A stretch of DNA of 6,416 nucleotides, taken from the NCBI GenBank assembly GCA_047635255.1, contig JBLIIR010000058.1, positions 1-6,416 on the forward strand. The letters are read 5' to 3'. This DNA comes from Porticoccus sp047635255 (GTDB taxonomy: Bacteria > Pseudomonadota > Gammaproteobacteria > Pseudomonadales > Porticoccaceae). Below are positions 5,382 to 6,416 of this stretch, one piece after another (position 1 is the stretch's first letter; each line of letters begins with the position of its first letter). The translations under genes were made by a program, and so were the position numbers. Under the pieces are notes generated by a model, which worked only from the letters and a program-made list of their open reading frames with translations, ran no database searches and was not told the DNA's origin.

Positions 5382-6416
5382 AAAGAGTCATTAATGAAAG
5401 GTTTAATGTATCTGCGACACCAGAGTTCTCGTTGCTGCCAATTACCGCGATGCTGGCACTTTCTTTTTTGAGGTACCTGTCTGCAACTCTCTGCAAATCC
5501 TCTAAGGTTACTTCTCGGACTTGGTTTCTGAACAGCTCTAGGGCTTCTCGGTTTCTACCATAAAGCTCGGCATGAAAGGCATGTTTAATTTCCCCAGCAG
5601 GAGAGGATGGTTTATCAATAGAGCTAATGACCCCCAGAATTGATTCTTCTACTTGGATCCGTTCATGTTTTTCATTTTGCAACCAATCCAAAGACAGATC
5701 AAAGTCATCCAATGTGGCTGCTAGGCGAGGATCCCTGTAAGAAAAGAATTTAAAAGTTGCGGTAGTATTGTCTTGTGTGGCTCCACCACCATAAGCCCCG
5801 CCTTGCTCTCGAATCGTTCTATGTAAATATCCGTTGCGAAGAAACTCACCTAATACTTGAAGTGCGGCGGCATCTGGATGGGCTACAGAAACAGTTGAAT
5901 AAGATTTGGCACAGAAATTAACTTGTGTGTTTAGTTTCCAAAATTCTGAGACACGGCAAGTCGTATGAGTAGGGCTAAAGGCCTCGAAGCCCAATTTTTT
6001 TAATTCCGCAAAACAGGGATTGCTTTCTAGACCCGTATAGTCAAGCTTGTCAGTCTCTCCTATCAATAAATATTTTCGTGGAGCAGTCAATACCAGTCTG
6101 TGCAACTCAGTTAGTTGTTCTCCAAGCTCAAGTAAGTTCTGGTTGTTTTTTAAAGAAGCATCTAGTTGCTTGATATGTCGAATTGATTCCAGGCCTCCCC
6201 ATTGGTGGGCTAGTTTTGCTCCTGGCGTTGCTCCGCGTGAAGCTGCAGTCATAGCTAACCGATGACCAACACCAGTAATACTCGATTCTTGTCGTGCCTG
6301 AGTTTGCGCAATTAACTCTTGGATTCGGGGTAATTCATCAAATCTTGGCTCCTCTATCGTTGCTTGCATCAAGTCCGTCAACTTTGATTGATTTTTTGCT
6401 AGACCTTTAGTTGAGA
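5380..6416 (-). CDS. M16C metallopeptidase, PreP-like, C-terminal part (5' end outside window)
   Basis: This is the C-terminal third of an M16C zinc peptidase related to the presequence protease PreP/Cym1, a clamshell enzyme of roughly 970 residues that degrades short unfolded peptides. The frame is open to the right edge with no stop (upstream residues STKGLAKNQSKL), so the TTG at 6381 is internal and the real start and the HxxEH zinc site are outside the window. Counting from that codon, LTPRFDEL-type EEPRFDELPRI (10-20) and SITGVGHRLAMTAASRG (34-50) match PreP. IREQGGAYGGGA (190-201) and FFSYRDPRL (212-220) are the hallmark of the C-terminal domain. R191 and Y197 have the same spacing as the Arg and Tyr that reach across into the active site of plant PreP. 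The C-terminus (VADRYLKKESASIAVIGSNE) ends normally. Whether the enzyme is cytoplasmic or exported cannot be judged without the N-terminus. It is the first visible gene of the operon with the thioesterase and cmoB. Confidence 0.93.
   Translation of the reverse strand, partial: STKGLAKNQSKLTDLMQATIEEPRFDELPRIQELIAQTQARQESSITGVGHRLAMTAASRGATPGAKLAHQWGGLESIRHIKQLDASLKNNQNLLELGEQLTELHRLVLTAPRKYLLIGETDKLDYTGLESNPCFAELKKLGFEAFSPTHTTCRVSEFWKLNTQVNFCAKSYSTVSVAHPDAAALQVLGEFLRNGYLHRTIREQGGAYGGGATQDNTTATFKFFSYRDPRLAATLDDFDLSLDWLQNEKHERIQVEESILGVISSIDKPSSPAGEIKHAFHAELYGRNREALELFRNQVREVTLEDLQRVADRYLKKESASIAVIGSNENSGVADTLNLSLMTL

Noticed and set aside
5381..5392. Repeat of TAAAGAGTCATT also present at 3329-3340
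   Set aside because: Two copies of an AT-rich 12-mer, both near stop codons of unrelated genes. There are no further copies or flanking similarity, so probably chance.

Overview
The window looks like a chromosomal segment from a moderately AT-rich gammaproteobacterium. The main reason is a clear CmoB (tRNA U34 carboxymethyltransferase), a family found mostly in Gammaproteobacteria. The signal peptides and outer-membrane beta-barrel of a Gram-negative envelope, and a long-chain flavodoxin close to enterobacterial FldA and FldB, agree with this. A marine or oligotrophic lineage is a guess from base composition and gene mix. I see no insertion sequence, phage gene, tRNA, rRNA or CRISPR array. 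Coding density is very high, and the longest gap between genes is about 60 bases.

Left half (plus strand, 1-3923): the window opens inside an RND/MMPL-family inner-membrane permease, of which only the C-terminal half is visible. It is followed by a secreted periplasmic protein of the LolA-like 'outer membrane lipoprotein-sorting' family, a secreted outer-membrane beta-barrel protein, and a flavodoxin. The first three could span inner membrane, periplasm and outer membrane, so the simplest reading is a lipid or hydrophobic-molecule trafficking system of unknown substrate. The flavodoxin lies 37 bases downstream and may be co-transcribed. The three complete plus-strand genes all start with GTG or TTG. 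A 14-base perfect palindrome lies between the permease and the LolA-like gene.

Right half (minus strand, 6416-3941): reading right to left, there is the C-terminal third of a PreP-type M16C metallopeptidase, a small hotdog-fold acyl-CoA thioesterase and cmoB, separated by 10 and 4 bases. They look like one operon whose promoter is outside the window. The products (peptide degradation, thioester hydrolysis, tRNA wobble modification) share no obvious pathway, so this looks like a housekeeping operon. cmoA, the usual partner of cmoB, is not in the visible part.

The two operons converge at 3924-3940. A 9-bp-stem hairpin there spans the end of the flavodoxin gene and carries its stop codon in the loop. 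A second hairpin lies in the 3' end of cmoB.

I found no convincing new defence or mobile system. The most interesting part is the envelope trio with its linked flavodoxin.
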